DNA of 64,000 nt from Camelus bactrianus (GCF_048773025.1 NC_133548.1:22159501-22223500); one strand, 5' to 3'; positions 1 through 12,712 are shown, numbered from the stretch's first letter. The notes: a model not told the origin generated them from the letters alone. Numbers and translations: made by a program.

Positions 1-484
1 GTTGGATCAGGATGATCTATTACTACTGTCTCTGCTGGCAAAATGTTGAAGAAAAGCTTCTCTAGAACAAGACTAAGATAACATCACCCACCTTCCAAAC
101 AGCATGAACCCGAAAGAAGAAACGAAGGGGCTCATCCATACGCATAAAGGTTTTTTCCCCCAAATCTCTCCAACTAGATAAAGCCTTCCTTTTCCCTTGA
201 GGAGAAATAAGGAAAGTAGTTGTTTGAAAGCGCAGAATTATCTTCCCAATTCTGTTCTCTTCTCAGGAATGGAGTGGAAGCAGCTTTGCCTTTGTGGTTG
301 ACATGGCTTTCAAGCTGGACTTTCACAAATGGGTAAGTTAGCATATTAAAAAAAAAATTGGAGGAACAGGGATAGAGGAACATTTTGAAGCAAGGAATTT
401 TTCCCTCTCAATGTTTTTAGTAATCTTCCAAGCAATGAAAGAATGATTTTTAACAGTCCTAAATGTAAAATAAATGAAGTGCCT
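1..484. other. IFTAP intronic sequence, nothing recognised
   Basis: Non-coding sequence downstream (on the - strand) of the last IFTAP exon seen here. I searched the left end in the - orientation for the remaining C-terminal coding exons of IFTAP and did not find them. Confidence 0.5.
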
Positions 485-836
485 GAAACATGCCATCTTC
501 TCCTAGCTCAGGACCTTTGCACATGCTATTCTTTATGCTGTACCTGTACTCTCCTACCCACCCCTTACCCTCACCACTCCCTTCACCTAGTTAATAGGTT
601 ATCCTTTAGATCTCAGGCTCTCAGCACTTTCTCTGATCCCACAGACAAATCAAATTCCCCTGCCATATGCTCTTTAGATCTAGAACAATTTGTAATTATA
701 TATTTGTGATTATCTGGTTAATGTCTGATTCTTGCAATAAACTATGAATTTCCATGAGGACAAGGACCAGATCTGTTTTATTCTTTATTATATTTCAGGG
801 TCCAGTCACAGTTGTTAAATATCTGTTGAATAAGAA
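485..836 (+). repeat. L2 LINE 3' fragment
   Basis: The text follows the L2 3' consensus in order: a 'ctcaggacctttgcacatg' block, a pyrimidine-rich middle, a 'catgaggacaaggacc' block, and an end close to 'aatatctgttgaataa'. It is a diverged, mammal-wide, non-coding copy in the sense orientation. Confidence 0.65.
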
Positions 837-892
837 TCCAGGTCATTCACAGCCTACATAAAGCTGCTTAAAATTGCAGATAAGGAAAAAAT

Positions 893-1135
<243 letters not shown>

Positions 1136-1139
1136 GCTG

Positions 1140-2584
1140 ACTGATGCCTTCAATTAGAATTGGGAGTACTGGAGAGCTTGAAAATGAAAATCAAATAAGG
1201 CTGCCAATATCTGAGCAGGAATCAGCTGCCCATTTTCATCTAATACAATCAACCACAGCATAAGTACACCCACTGGTCAAGAGACTTGTATAAAACAGTA
1301 TAATTCTGAAAACCAGACCTCAAAAATAGTCTCTTCGACCTATTGCACTCAGCGAGAAAAACAGGCTGGGCCAACTGAAGTGGGGTAAAAATAAAGATGA
1401 CCAGAAGATTCTTCCTACCCTAATGGCCAGAGCATAATAACTAATTCATATGCCAAATAATAATCTTTCTGGATAACAGTCTGGAGCACGACAGTAACTA
1501 ACCAACAGATTACCTATCTTATCTCAAATTCAAAGGAGGGAGGAAAAGGGGCGTAATTTGATGTCAAATAAACACCAGGCACCAGACCTTGTGGCCAGTG
1601 TTCCCTCGGACAACTGCTCAACAGCACTGCACTGAGTTGGCTGCTTGGAAAAACTGTCTCCACTTGGGCTGCCAAAACGATAAGCCAAGTACAGAATCAA
1701 GCTCCTGAATCTTGGAGAATATTTATGAAAATGAAAAAAGGTGAACAACTAAAGTCAGTGGTAGAAAAACAATATGCAACTCACTTCCTTGTTGCCCCAG
1801 GCAAATCTGTTGCTTAAACAATAACAACAGAATCTAATCAGTAAACCTCTCAGCTGCCAGAATTATACAAGCAACTTGCCTATTTAAAATGTCACATTTC
1901 CCATCTGATGTAAATATCTGCCTTCTGCTCACATTCCTGGAGTTTAATACAAATTAGACCCAAACTAAAATTCACCTTGGCACAAACTATTTCCTTTTTT
2001 TTTTTTTCCTTTCAAATGACCCAGATTGTGCATTATGGAAATTGCAAAGCTTGGTGGTCTTTTTGGTAATTGGACTAGATCATTAAAGCCTAGGCTGCTT
2101 TTCAGCCTTAGTTTTTCACATGATTTTACACAAAGGAAGGTTTGAATAGCTCATTCAAGTCCGCTGAGACTTGGTTCGGTCTCAGTAACCTTTTATACAC
2201 GAACGCAAGGAGCCTGTTATCTGATTTCTGGAAAAATCATACTAATGAGACATTTTGATGCTATTTTTTAAATTACAAAAATAGATCTGGTAATTAAAAA
2301 AAATTACTTAAAAAATGTTTAAAGAAAACAATGTAAAAATAATGGAAAAGGTAAAAAGACGAATTTAAAAGATTGATATAGCCCAAATCAGATTTGCTGG
2401 TTATGTAGGATTATGTCAGTATACAGACCTCCTCATTACTGGCAGGAAGCAAGAAATTTAAACCATCACAAAAATGTCCAACTCTTGCATTTTTGTGCCC
2501 TCCTCTGAAATTAATTTTACACTGCAAATGTACTACATGCAGACTAGAACCATTTCTCTCCAAGTGTCATCCACAGATGAACTA
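1140..2584. other. IFTAP intronic sequence without recognised features
   Basis: AT-rich intronic sequence. No coding exon, RNA gene or clear repeat was recognised. Confidence 0.4.
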
Positions 2585-2700
2585 TATCAGAATACCCTGG
2601 GGTGGTGGTTAAAAATGCAGATCACTAGATGCCACAACAGACCTTCCGAATTAGACTCTTTCTTGGGAGCATGACCCAGGAATCTGCTTCCTCTCCCCAG
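2585..2700 (+). repeat. Possible MER5-like DNA transposon fragment
   Basis: Contains a weak series of MER5 (hAT-Charlie non-autonomous) words, such as 'ggtggttaaaaatgcagatc' and 'cccaggaatctgcttc'. It is strongly diverged and the family call is tentative. Confidence 0.35.
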
Positions 2701-3990
2701 ATCACCCAAAACCCAGAAACAATGTGTTTGCTCTACAAACTTGGCTTCCTTGTAAGTCCTTAGCTACCCCTTCTAATCCAATCAAAGCCCCTAAACTGCT
2801 CCTATAAAGAAATTCCAAGCTGCCTTAAGCATTAAAGTTAAGAGAACCTCTCCCAGGAGTATATGATTCAGTTAGATCACTGATCTCACTTGAACCAGTG
2901 AGCAAGGAAAAAAATCTGCAGAGTCTACTGGTTAATTCTGGGCTTGAGAACAGTCCTTTCAGCTGAGTAGTGTGATGTTTGGAAGCAGAATAAAAATGTT
3001 AATTGCTTCCAATTACCAAAGCCTCTCAAATTCACGCAACCAGAGAAGCCAAAGCAGAGGTTTACACAGCCAATTTACAGACAGTGGCCACCCCCAAACT
3101 AACCACCCTTCACTTTACCTCCTGTGTGACTAAAAGAAGGCCCCGACCAAACATAATGACAAGATTCCTGTTTATGACTATCTAACAACTGTCAGCAATT
3201 AAACACCAGCAACCAAACCCCACGGATAACTGCGCCTTCCCTAACATTCAACAGTCATTTTGAGATATTCTTGCATATTCAATTAGGAATGAGAGTTTTC
3301 AAAACAAATAACTCTAATTTTGAACATATTTCAAAGCTCCTTTGAGCAACAAAGGATGTCAATGCTTACACAGAAATGTTAACCAGGAAAGGAAAAAGCT
3401 CTCATCTACATAAACATCAAAGGACCAGCACTGTCTCTCTCAGCTCGGCCCACGCGGGAAGACGCCCCAGAAGAAACATTTACAATAGATCGTTAGTCTT
3501 AAGTGTTCGGCTTACATGTTAATAAATATTTATAACAGCAAAGATTTGGATTTTATTTTCTTTTTGTTTATTTTATGATCAATTCTGATACTTTCATAAT
3601 TTTTATGATCAACCTATATTTTATGTAGTACTTAAAAATAATTTCAATGTATAACATGGTGCTTCCAAGAAATTAGGGTTTGCCTTAAGTGGCTCTGAGA
3701 CAATTATCCAAAAATCAATCATGTGGTAAATGGGGGTGGGGAGACACCTTTATTTCATTTAAGGCCAAAGGTTTTACAACCTTTGACAAGCTTTGTTTGA
3801 CCTTTCAGCTGAAATCTTTGTTATCAACAGAGATTACAGGACTTGAGTTTTCCCTCTCTCGGGGCAGGCAGAGGTAAGGACTGCCAGAAAACAGGAAAAA
3901 AAAATGAAAGAAAAAGAAAAGCTGTCTAAAGTCTTATTTGTAGTTTCTAGAAAGAGGTTAAGCAGCATAGAAAGGCAACAAAAAGCATAC
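2701..3990. other. IFTAP intronic sequence without recognised features
   Basis: No exon or known repeat recognised. The next coding exon of IFTAP on the - strand is not visible to the left of 3991. Confidence 0.4.
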
Positions 3991-4057
3991 CCTGGCTCAT
4001 TTGGGGCTTGATCTCTTCATCCACATCCAAATCTTCCAAATCTAGGAAATTGTCTAC
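3991..4057 (-). CDS. IFTAP: IFTAP internal coding exon (67 nt)
   Basis: IFTAP (C11orf74, NWC) is a small acidic protein associated with the intraflagellar transport machinery. On the - strand this exon encodes VDNFLDLEDLDVDEEIKPQM followed by SQ, close to the human sequence as I remember it. It is bounded by an AG acceptor at 4059-4058 and a GT donor at 3990-3989. It begins in phase 0, joining the glutamine codon that ends the 6752-6906 exon, and leaves one extra base (G) for the next codon, as expected for the Asp that follows in the human protein. The acidic LDLEDLD core is typical of the family. The downstream exons for the C-terminal half lie outside the window. Confidence 0.9.
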
Positions 4058-5355
4058 CTAGAAAAGGATTAACATCACTTTTATGCATATTAGACCTAGA
4101 GAAAAAAATGCAATTAAGAATCAATGAATGCACTTCCACAATACACAAGTGAGTAACTGAATCCACTTTTCCAATTAACTTTTGAGTCCCAGCTAGAGAT
4201 CTTTGTGTTCACCGTGCTTTCGCAGAGACATCTGAAAGAAGCAGTAAATCTGGAAGTTGGCCTGGATTTTGAAGGCACCATATCAAGATCTCTACACTGA
4301 AAGCGAAAAAACAGTCTGGGGAGATTTTGAAAAGGGACTTTGTTCCTGATTCTATCCCAGAACATACACCACCACCAAGACAGTCCAAAACAGTGTCTCT
4401 GTGTTTTGCTTTTCTTTTATTGCTTGCTCCTCAAGCAAATGATGGTGGTGGGTCAGCTGTTATCATAGTAGTGTGCTTTAAACTCCAAAGAGTCAGAGAG
4501 AAGAAACTAAAGAAAGCAGGAGAGAAGGTTCATTCAAAACAAAACCATTCAGCTGCAAGTAAATCACAAGAAAGGTGAGCAGGGCAAAAAAATCAAGTGT
4601 TCTCTCTTTCAAGCAAATAAAACTGAAAATTACTTAAAAGGTAAAAAGCAGAGTAAATGACCTTTATGGACACAATAGCAGCATTTCAATGAAAAACTAT
4701 TCCACGTGGAATACTGCTTCCCACCGCACACTGACAATGAGATGGTTTAAATTAACAAAATGGTAACATTTCAGACATGAACTAATTTATCTCAGGTGGC
4801 TATCAAAGAGTGTAAATAAGAAAATGATTTCACCATTTACTAGTAAAGGTATAATGTCACAATACCTTTTATGCTTATGACCTCAAACATGTGCATAACA
4901 AAATACCATAAAGTTACAAATTTAGATCTCATCACTGGAATTTAAAAACACACCTTGGGTCTTTCTTCCCCACTCTCTACTAGCCAGACCATGGCTCTTT
5001 CATGCGAATTAAAAATGGTAGGTTCCATTGCTTATAAGTACATAACTGCAGCTATTTCTTGACATCCAAGTGACAGTAAAAATTTATTGTGCACATGATG
5101 ATTTCAACACTGAAACCTGTGGATCTGTTATATTGTCATTTCTCTTAATGGTATATATTCAGGGGGACAAGAGTCGTGTGTCTCTATGGAAGCTGCTCTT
5201 CCGTTTGTTAAGCTTTGAGGAGAAAAAAGATCCAGAACCCAGTCAATCAAGGATAGTTCAAGACACTCAAAAATCTATTTTTTTAAAAAACCATAAGGAC
5301 AAAGTCTGCTGAGTTCTCCAACTTTGTATGAGAGACAGCAAACAAATCTTGTGAG

Positions 5356-5391
5356 GTTTTTGTTGTTGTTGTTTTGTTTTGTTTTGTTTTT
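5356..5391 (+). repeat. TTG/TTTTG simple repeat
   Basis: Short T/G-rich microsatellite (TTG units followed by TTTTG units), close to the CAAA repeat at 5499-5530 and flanking the candidate cassette exon. Confidence 0.9.
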
Positions 5392-5422
5392 GGCCATGGA
5401 AGAAACTTGAATCCTCCCTTAC

Positions 5423-5494
5423 CTTCACCTTCCCTGCCCGATTCAGATCACCTCGAAAGAAACTGCCAACTTTTTGGCCTTCATCCATCACTAT
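5423..5494 (-). CDS. IFTAP: Candidate in-frame cassette exon of IFTAP (72 nt)
   Basis: On the - strand a strong acceptor (TTTGTTTCAG, ending at 5495) is followed by 72 open nucleotides encoding IVMDEGQKVGSFFRGDLNRA then GKVK, and by a good donor (GTAAGG, starting at 5422). Both junctions are phase 0, as are the ends of the flanking exons at 6752 and 4057. Inclusion would therefore add 24 residues without shifting the frame. I do not remember these residues in the main human isoform. The polypyrimidine tract is supplied by a TTTG microsatellite, so the exon could be cryptic or lineage-specific. No transcript evidence is available here; this is inference from splice signals and phase. Confidence 0.35.
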
Positions 5495-5498
5495 CTGA

Positions 5499-5530
5499 AA
5501 CAAACAAACAAACAAACAAACAAACAAACC
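5499..5530 (+). repeat. (CAAA)n microsatellite
   Basis: About seven to eight CAAA units. Read on the - strand as TTTG units it forms the pyrimidine-rich tract just upstream of the candidate exon at 5423-5494. Confidence 0.95.
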
Positions 5531-5724
5531 AAAAAACAGTGAGGACATATTGATGGGAAAAGGAAACAACCAAAAATAAAGGAGCTGATTTTGTAGCCCT
5601 TGAGGCGGTAAAACTCCCTTTCTAGTTTTTTCCTAATTAGCTATGCTCGATGGACCGGATACACCTAGCCATAGCAGAGGTCAGGGAACAGGTTTTAGGA
5701 GGTCTGGTTTCTACTTCTGTCCTC

Positions 5725-5860
5725 TAGACTCATCCACAGTGTAACCAAAAGCAAATTACTTAACCTTAGTTTTCTTATGTGTAAAACAGGAACACTCCCC
5801 ACTTTACTATCCTTACTCCCACCCCAGCCCCATGAACCTCTGAAGGACAGATCAGAGAAT
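5725..5860 (+). repeat. MIR SINE fragment
   Basis: Carries the MIR 3'-half pattern 'caaattacttaaccttagtt' and 'cttatgtgtaaaacaggaa'. Diverged. Confidence 0.5.
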
Positions 5861-6751
5861 GCTAATACAACACTTTCAGGTTATTAGGAAAAAAATACCA
5901 CGGAACAAGTCTTTGCCTCTCACATGCTGGTTAAAGACTCAACAGAATGTAATTCCAATTGCCAATGACTGCCAGTAGAGAGTGAGTCTTCTAGGGGAAA
6001 AAAAAAAATTCTTGTTCCATAATCATCTCCCTGGAAACAAATTATGGAATTAAAGAATTATAGCCCTTTGCCGTATAGAAACACATTTCTAATGTGGAGA
6101 TTTTTTTTTCCCCTTGCATAAAACCACAATCTCGTATGCAATTCTGTCCACAATATAACAGGGAAGACACAGTGAGACAGAAGGTAGAAATTCAATGGTT
6201 TAAAAAAGTAGAAGAATTTCCACTAGGATTCCTTGATAGTTAAAAACCACAGCTAAGGAGACTTGTCGATACAGTCTACAAAGATTTGAAGATTAGGAAA
6301 AGGGCATCTAACATTTATTTATTGACCATTCTTGGAAAAATCAAGATAACAGATTCCACTGTAAGTCCATAGACATGAATCCAGGACAGGTAAAACAAAC
6401 TCCCATTTTACACAGAAAATTATGAAAAGGAACTCTTTTGTCCCAAACAGAGGACAAGCTAAAATATAGAAATAATTTTTTTTAAAAAAATCTGCAGATG
6501 GCAGATCCTTATGAGGTTTTTAACAAAAATTGAGGATAACCACGTTACCATCATAAACGCTGGCTGCTGAAATCAGGAAATGTGATGGTGATTCTCAATA
6601 AAGTGTCTCAAGGGCGCTCCTTCTAAAATCAGGAGTCTGAGTTACTGATCTAATAACTGTCCAATGTTTCTTATGTTCTTATGGTCTCTTTTTTATTTAA
6701 TTCATGATGAATTTTTTTTTCTCTGTTTCTGTAAATGTGCTGTGGTATTAC

Positions 6752-6906
6752 CTGTTCTTCTTCTGAACACTGTGATGAAGAACGAAGAAAGATGGCTTTA
6801 TTTCTAAGATGATGATCATTTGGCTCATTTCTGGGAGTAAATTTTATTGAAGTAAATGTGTTTTCTAGAGAACTGGTCCCAAAGGCTCCTCTTTTGGTCA
6901 CATTAT
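6752..6906 (-). CDS. IFTAP: IFTAP internal coding exon (155 nt)
   Basis: The - strand reads ...catttcag|AT AAT GTG ACC AAA AGA, giving DNVTKRGAFGTSSLENTFTS and later HHLRNKAIFLRSSSQCSEEE plus Q. This matches the region of human IFTAP containing the VSKRG, HLRNK-IFLR-SSQC and EEQ blocks. The acceptor AG is at 6908-6907; the donor GT is at 6751-6750 directly after the CAG codon. The first two bases complete the codon started by the G that ends exon 27704-27859 (giving Asp), and 51 full codons follow, so the frame closes at both ends. No stop interrupts it. The sequence is basic and serine-rich, without a transmembrane segment or a recognised fold. Confidence 0.9.
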
Positions 6907-6909
6907 CTG

Positions 6910-7950
6910 AAATGAAAAATTACATAATATTAGAAAAGACTCACCATACCGAGGCTAGTTTATTTTGTGTTTATTGAGAATCTTTCTTCCAAACAAAAAG
7001 ATACCTTTCCATGAAGTCCACAAACTGAATGCCTGAAGCATTTAGCACTCTTAACTTATAAAGTTATTCTTAAATGCATAGAAAGATAACACCATTTCAT
7101 TCACTATTCCACGAATATTTCTAAGTGCTTACTATTTAAACAGTGCTCTCCTCAGTCATTGTTAAAAGGTCAGTGAAGTTCAGTATTTGCAAGACTCTTA
7201 GACATTACTTATCTCATTTTTTTCCCTAAATTTGAGGGGTTTTCCCCTTGTATGGAAGCAATGTATGGATAACTTAAGAAAATTTGTAAGAGAAGAAAAT
7301 TGAAGTTAGAAAATCACTCATAATCCTACAAGACAGAAAATCTGCAACAGAATGTTTTCAGTGGCTATTTTTCTCATCTTTTATCTACGTATCCATAAAC
7401 TTCTAAAAAGCAAATGGAATTATACTGTACGTACTATAAGTCAGCTGGAAAGCAATATTTCTTTCCATATTATTGCACATTTTTCTACATAATTTTAATG
7501 GTTACAGAGAATTACACTGTATATATTTAACATAATTTATTTAACCAATTCCTATTCTCAACTATTTTAAACTACAAACAATTAATTTAAATTAATTTAG
7601 TTTAATACCTTTGTACTAAATTTTTGCACATTCATGATTATCTCCTTAGAATAAGGAAAGAATCTAACATTCATCCTAAATTAAGAGAAAATTACGATAC
7701 CATGATGCCATTAACAGAAATGTGGGGGATAAAATCAGATGAGAGAGAATGAATTTAACCTTTGTCCATGCTGCATTTGAGGTGCCAGTGGAAACTGTGA
7801 GGGAAATATCCCAGAGGCAGCTGCAAATATAGGCTAAAATGTGGGAGAAAGCTCACAGCTATAGGTTAAGAGCCAGTAGTCGACTACACTGGGGTAATGG
7901 TATAAGCCAAAAAATTATTTTTAATATTATCAGTAATATTAAAATAGATA
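6910..7950. other. IFTAP intronic sequence without recognised features
   Basis: AT-rich sequence between the exon at 6752-6906 and the MIR at 7955. Nothing recognisable was seen. Confidence 0.4.
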
Positions 7951-7954
7951 ATAA

Positions 7955-8175
7955 GGGTTAACATTTATTTGAGTGTGAGACTGTCTTTTATGAGCATCTC
8001 AGAAATCTCATTTAAGCCTCACAACAACCCTAGAGGTAGGTACTGTTAGTATCTCCATTTTACAGATGAGGAAACCAAGGCCTACAGAGAGAGTAAGTAA
8101 CTAGTTCAAAATTACACAGCTGGTAAGTGGCAGAGTGGGGATTTGAACCCAGTCCTTCCTAACCACTGTGCTGTG
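7955..8175 (+). repeat. MIR SINE
   Basis: Nearly full core and 3' half of MIR: 'catttaagcctcacaacaac', 'ccattttacagatgaggaaa', 'tacacagctggtaagtggca' and 'gatttgaacccagtc' in the right order. One of the better preserved MIR copies in the window. Confidence 0.85.
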
Positions 8176-8179
8176 CAAC

Positions 8180-11100
8180 TCAGAATAATAGAGCCAATAA
8201 AGGGAAAGGGTCCTAGAGAAGAGAAGACTAAAGCAGGAAAAAAAAATTTTAAATCCCAGAAAGAAGACAAAGAAGAAAAGTTAACAACAGTACAAGAAGA
8301 ACCAAGGGTGCACGGCATATACCAAACTTGCACTCGCTTGCTGCAAATGACAGTAGCAAACACAGGGACCTGCATCTGGGGTCACTAGAAGAGTGATAAA
8401 GAAATTCAAAAGAAGCCCACCAGTGGCAGAAATCAGGCTACTGTCAGGTTGGCGGAACCTGTTCCATTCCCTTAAAATACCCCACCAGGAAGAAATCCCA
8501 GAGACATGGGTTTGTTTTATCTGTGAGCAACTTAAGCAGGTATCTAACTGAACAGGTTACGAGACAGCCTAACCCAGCAAAGTGGTCAGGTTTGTCTCTC
8601 TTGAGCTGTTGGCTGCATGAATCAAAATCAGCAAGATGTTTGCTGTTCTGATGATCAGAGCCTGGTGCAAGGCAGCCAGAATCCTTTACTTGCTTCTGAA
8701 TACCATCACTGGTAGAAGTAAGACTTATGGGGATGTCTACAGGACATTAACACAGAAATACTGCAGGGATGCAGAGATAAGGTAACTTAGTCTGTACTAC
8801 AGTCCTAGCTCAATAAGCCAGAGAGGGATAACACAAATATTGAATGCACCACTTTTTCTCTAAAGGGTTTTATTAGCACATAATACCAGTTCAGGTCAGC
8901 TCTCTCTACTGCCTCCTGCACCAGCACCCATAACTCCTAACCAGCTACTATCCGGAGAGGCGACTTCTGCCTCGTGCCTCAACAAATTCCTAGAAATTCT
9001 GATAGGCCTTGGCTGCTGGGGGACCGAGTGGGTAAGGAAATAGGAGGGTTAGAAGAATGGAGTGACCAGCACTATGGAAGACCAGAGAAGTGAGGATGAA
9101 ATGGTCTTAGGACTTATCCTCCCTGACTTCTTCCTGTTTCACAGCCACAAAGATGTCCTTACCAGAAAGATGTCGTAAATCATCAGTCCTAGGGCAAAGG
9201 TAAGCACTGCAGCCGGGTGGAGCAAGGTAGGCATGGACATGCTTGGAAACAGGAGGAGTGAGGAGGAATGAAAGGGTTCCTCAAACTTCACCCAAGCCAG
9301 AGGCAAGAAGACGGCTTGTGGCTACCTGCCATGCCTCCATGCCCTGTTCTAATAAGAGGTGGAATAGTTTCCGTTCTCCCTGCTTATCCTGTAAGTCTAG
9401 CACAGCCTAAATCTAGTATTTCCTGAAAAAAAAAAAAGATACGACGCACCCAGTACAACACTACTGTAATAATCCATTGACTTAAGTACTTGAAAATCAC
9501 AGTGATGTCTGGGAAGAACAGCTGTTCCTTAAGGACCAGTTCTGTTTGTCCCCATGATCGCTCAGTGCACTCCTCTGCCATCTCCAGCACAATGCCAGGT
9601 TGGCTGACAGGCAACCAGATGAAACGCTTTCGACACAGAGAGAAAAACATCACCAAGTCCCAGCTTCTGATGCTGACGTGGAACTACTGTTGAGGTCTCA
9701 GATCTAAGAAAACTTCTTGCTCACTCTTTGAAAACTTCTTTCTGGCATAAATATAAAGCTTTCATGTTTAAAATACCAAAAGGTGCAGAAAAGAAGCTGT
9801 TCGCTCTCTGACTTAACCTACAGTTTAAGCCTCCTTCCTAACCCTTGAAAACAGTCCCACAAGAGCGCACACTATTTCACTCCAAAGACCGAGAAGCACA
9901 CAAGTGTACTTCTTATTTTAAAAAATAAATACATAAAAATAAAACAAAACAACAACAAAAAACAGCAGATAATAAACCTCTTGGCAGAATGAGATGAAAA
10001 ATAGTTCTTTTTCAATATGATAGTGTCAGAATGGCCGATGCTGGCACAGCCCAGAATCCAAAGTGGCCGATAAGCCTGATTAGAGAGCCGGATGCTGCCG
10101 CCCAGAGTGATCCTGGTGGCAAGCCAAACACGCCACCCAAGTGCGCGTCTCTTCTTCTTCTGTTTCTGTTTTCCATCAGAGTCCTTTTCCACCCTTTCAT
10201 CTTGTCCCTAATGTTTCTTGCTTTGAAATAAGTGTCAGACATAATACACTTTTGAAATCTCACAGCAATATTTCAGAGAACAAGTAGGTTACTGAGACCT
10301 GAAACAGCATTTCTTTGGGCATTTCTGAGTCAAAACTTCCATACAGATGAAACAAAGGTTTTTTGGTTTTTGTTTTTTTCCCCTAAAGGTTTTTAAAGGT
10401 TTCATTATTTGGAAGCAATGGAATTTCAATTTTCTTTTGATACCAAATAGACAAGCTTCCAACAGATCTCCCTTACAATGTAGGCCATCAACTGTACCTA
10501 TAACGTCTAATTTCAGGTCAAAGGAAAAGGTCACACTCCTTGAAAAGGTTGAAACTACTGATGCCTTGATAAATTAATCATATATTGATTACATAGCTTA
10601 CAGATGAAAGCAATCAGTTTCAGAGAATTCAATTTTGAAAGAAACTTTTTAAAAGTCCAGATTCATCCAATCAAAGGCCAGACTAGTGTCCACGAGCTGA
10701 GAAATCTCACCACGCGTACAGGAAAGTCTTCACAGATCAACACAACCAACATCAGAATTCACAACCAAATCTTGTCAGCAACCTCTGGGTGTCTGTTCTC
10801 CTGCACTGCGGTCATAGCAATATAAATCAGGAGCATGTTCTCAGTCATGAAGAGATACTGAATATGTGGCTAGAAGAAAAGAAAAATTCATGGAGGGAAA
10901 AATTCTGTGCAACACTGGATAGTTGCAAAAAGCCTTCTGCCAAGAGCATGGGGACTAAGCAATCATGCTTATAACAAGGTTGGGTACTTTGAAAGTCAGA
11001 GGGGTGATTTTCACATCATACTCCTAGCCTAGAGCAATGTTTCTCTGGACAGTAATATTTGCCCTTGACTTGCCCAGCCAAGTTACTTCACTCTACTGCT

Positions 11101-11635
11101 TCTTCATCACATGCTCCTTGGTATCTGGCGTCCCCTGGAGCAATACTCATTAGGACTAAATAAGCAATTTTAAAACCAATCAATCATAAATCAGAATAAA
11201 TCCAAAGAAGCTAAATTCAGCAGACAAATGTTTTGTCTAAATTCCCTTTGTAGTGCGCTGAATTCCAGTTGTTTTATGTTCTTCATTTGAAAGTGCAGAG
11301 GGAGGAGAGGATTACCTCAGCCGGGCCAGTCAGGAATAATTGTGCTTTCCCCGAGGCTGGATGATAATTGACTCATTATTCACAGTCACAGCTCTCAAGC
11401 TGCCAAGACACAAATGCACAACCCTGGCCCGGAAAAACGTGTGTCGGAAGTCCAGGATGAAGGACACAAGAGCAGTAAGCTGAAACTTTTGAAAGGTCCA
11501 CTGTTAGGCACTTACAGAGAGAATAAATGTGAAGAGAGAATAAAGCAGCTGGAAGTTTATTTTCAGGAAGAAAAGCTGAGTCGTAGTTGAGTTATGCAAC
11601 CCATTCAGCCCAAAAGCTCTCTTCTGGCTATCAAC
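8180..11635. other. IFTAP intronic sequence, no supported gene
   Basis: Long intronic interval. Open frames here (for example 10031-10231) lack homology, splice context and codon bias. No RNA gene and no clear repeat family was recognised. Confidence 0.4.
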
Positions 11636-11639
11636 TATG

Positions 11640-12230
11640 TGCATGGTGACCAAGATGGGTAAGACCCAGTCCCTGCCTTCACAGAGTTTACAAACGAAGA
11701 AGTTAAGCCAGGTATGCAAACCACTCAAGTAGGACACTCAAGTAGGACACTCAACTAAGGCAGAGGCTAAGGGAGTGCAAAGTTAGAGAATGGTGAAATC
11801 ACAGTTGGTTAGGGAGACTCACAAAAGGCTTCACACGGGAATGGGGAGTCTGAGCTGGGCTCTGAAAGGCGGCTATGATTTCCACAGGTGAGCAAGAGAG
11901 GAGGTCTCCCACGAAAGGAAAGCTGCATGACCAAAGCCCTAAGGTGGGAACACATGGGGCCTGAAGAAGAACCACAACGTATTCCAAGAAGACGGGAATA
12001 CATATTTAGTGATGCATGCAGGGGATGCTATTTGCAGCGCCTGACAAAAAGTCTGTACTATACCAAGGCCCTTGGGAGTCACAATGCGAGCTGTGCTCTA
12101 AGAAGATGAAATGGATGGAATGGGGCAGAGTGGTTCAGATACTGGAGGTAGAAATACTGAAGCTATTGTAGTAATCCAGATGAGAAGTAAAGAGGGCCTC
12201 AAAGATGGATTTAAGAAAGGAAAAAAGAAG
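11640..12230 (+). repeat. Ancient interspersed repeat, family uncertain
   Basis: The sequence carries words of a known mammal-wide medium-copy element ('cagtccctgccttcacagag', 'gctattgtagtaatccagat') but is too diverged for me to name it safely. A short tandem 'actcaagtaggac' duplication lies at about 11725-11752. The inverted-repeat arm at 11904-11996 lies within this stretch. Confidence 0.4.
11904..11996 (+). repeat. Left arm of a local inverted repeat
   Basis: Roughly 93 bp that match the reverse complement of 12617-12712 at close to 90 per cent by eye. Shared blocks include 'ggtctcccacgaaagg', 'agctgcatgacc' and 'accacaacgtattccaagaa'. Confidence 0.85.
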
Positions 12231-12616
12231 TCACTCAGTGAATTCTTTTTGTGTTTCCAGAACAGAAATAAAGATACTGTCTCCAAGTGGTTGTATTTCC
12301 TCCCTGTCTATATCTCAGAATGTTCACCTTATCTTTCCACTGCCATCTGTACTTTTCTTTTAATTTGGCATGCCCTAGATAACCTTTAAAACAATCTCTG
12401 TGATGGTGGCAGTAGATAATATGGCATGCTTGCAATCTGTCAAATGGATTCCACTTTGATGCAAAGAGGCCACACATATCAAATCATCCCATAAGAAAGC
12501 TCACCTTCCCAACTGATTTAGTCAAGGCCATGGGAGGGAGGGGCTCCCGAGTGGGAGCACATACAGCACAGTAGAGCATAGCTTCCCTTAGCTCCCAGAA
12601 TCCCTAACAGGGTGAC

Positions 12617-12712
12617 ACCTGTCTTCTTGGAATACGTTGTGGTTCTTGCTCAGGCCCCATGCATTCCCACCTTGGGTCATGCAGTTTTCCCTTCGTGGGA
12701 GACCTCTCGTAC
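12617..12712 (-). repeat. Right arm of a local inverted repeat
   Basis: Reverse-complement partner of 11904-11996, with about 620 bp between the arms. Visible words are 'tcttcttggaatacgttgtg', 'caggccccatg' and 'cgtgggagacctc'. There are a few substitutions and a short indel between the arms. Confidence 0.85.

Noticed and set aside
10031-10231. 66-codon open frame starting MADAGTAQNPKWP in a locally GC-richer patch
   Set aside because: The N terminus looks protein-like, but there is no recognised homologue, splice context or conservation evidence.
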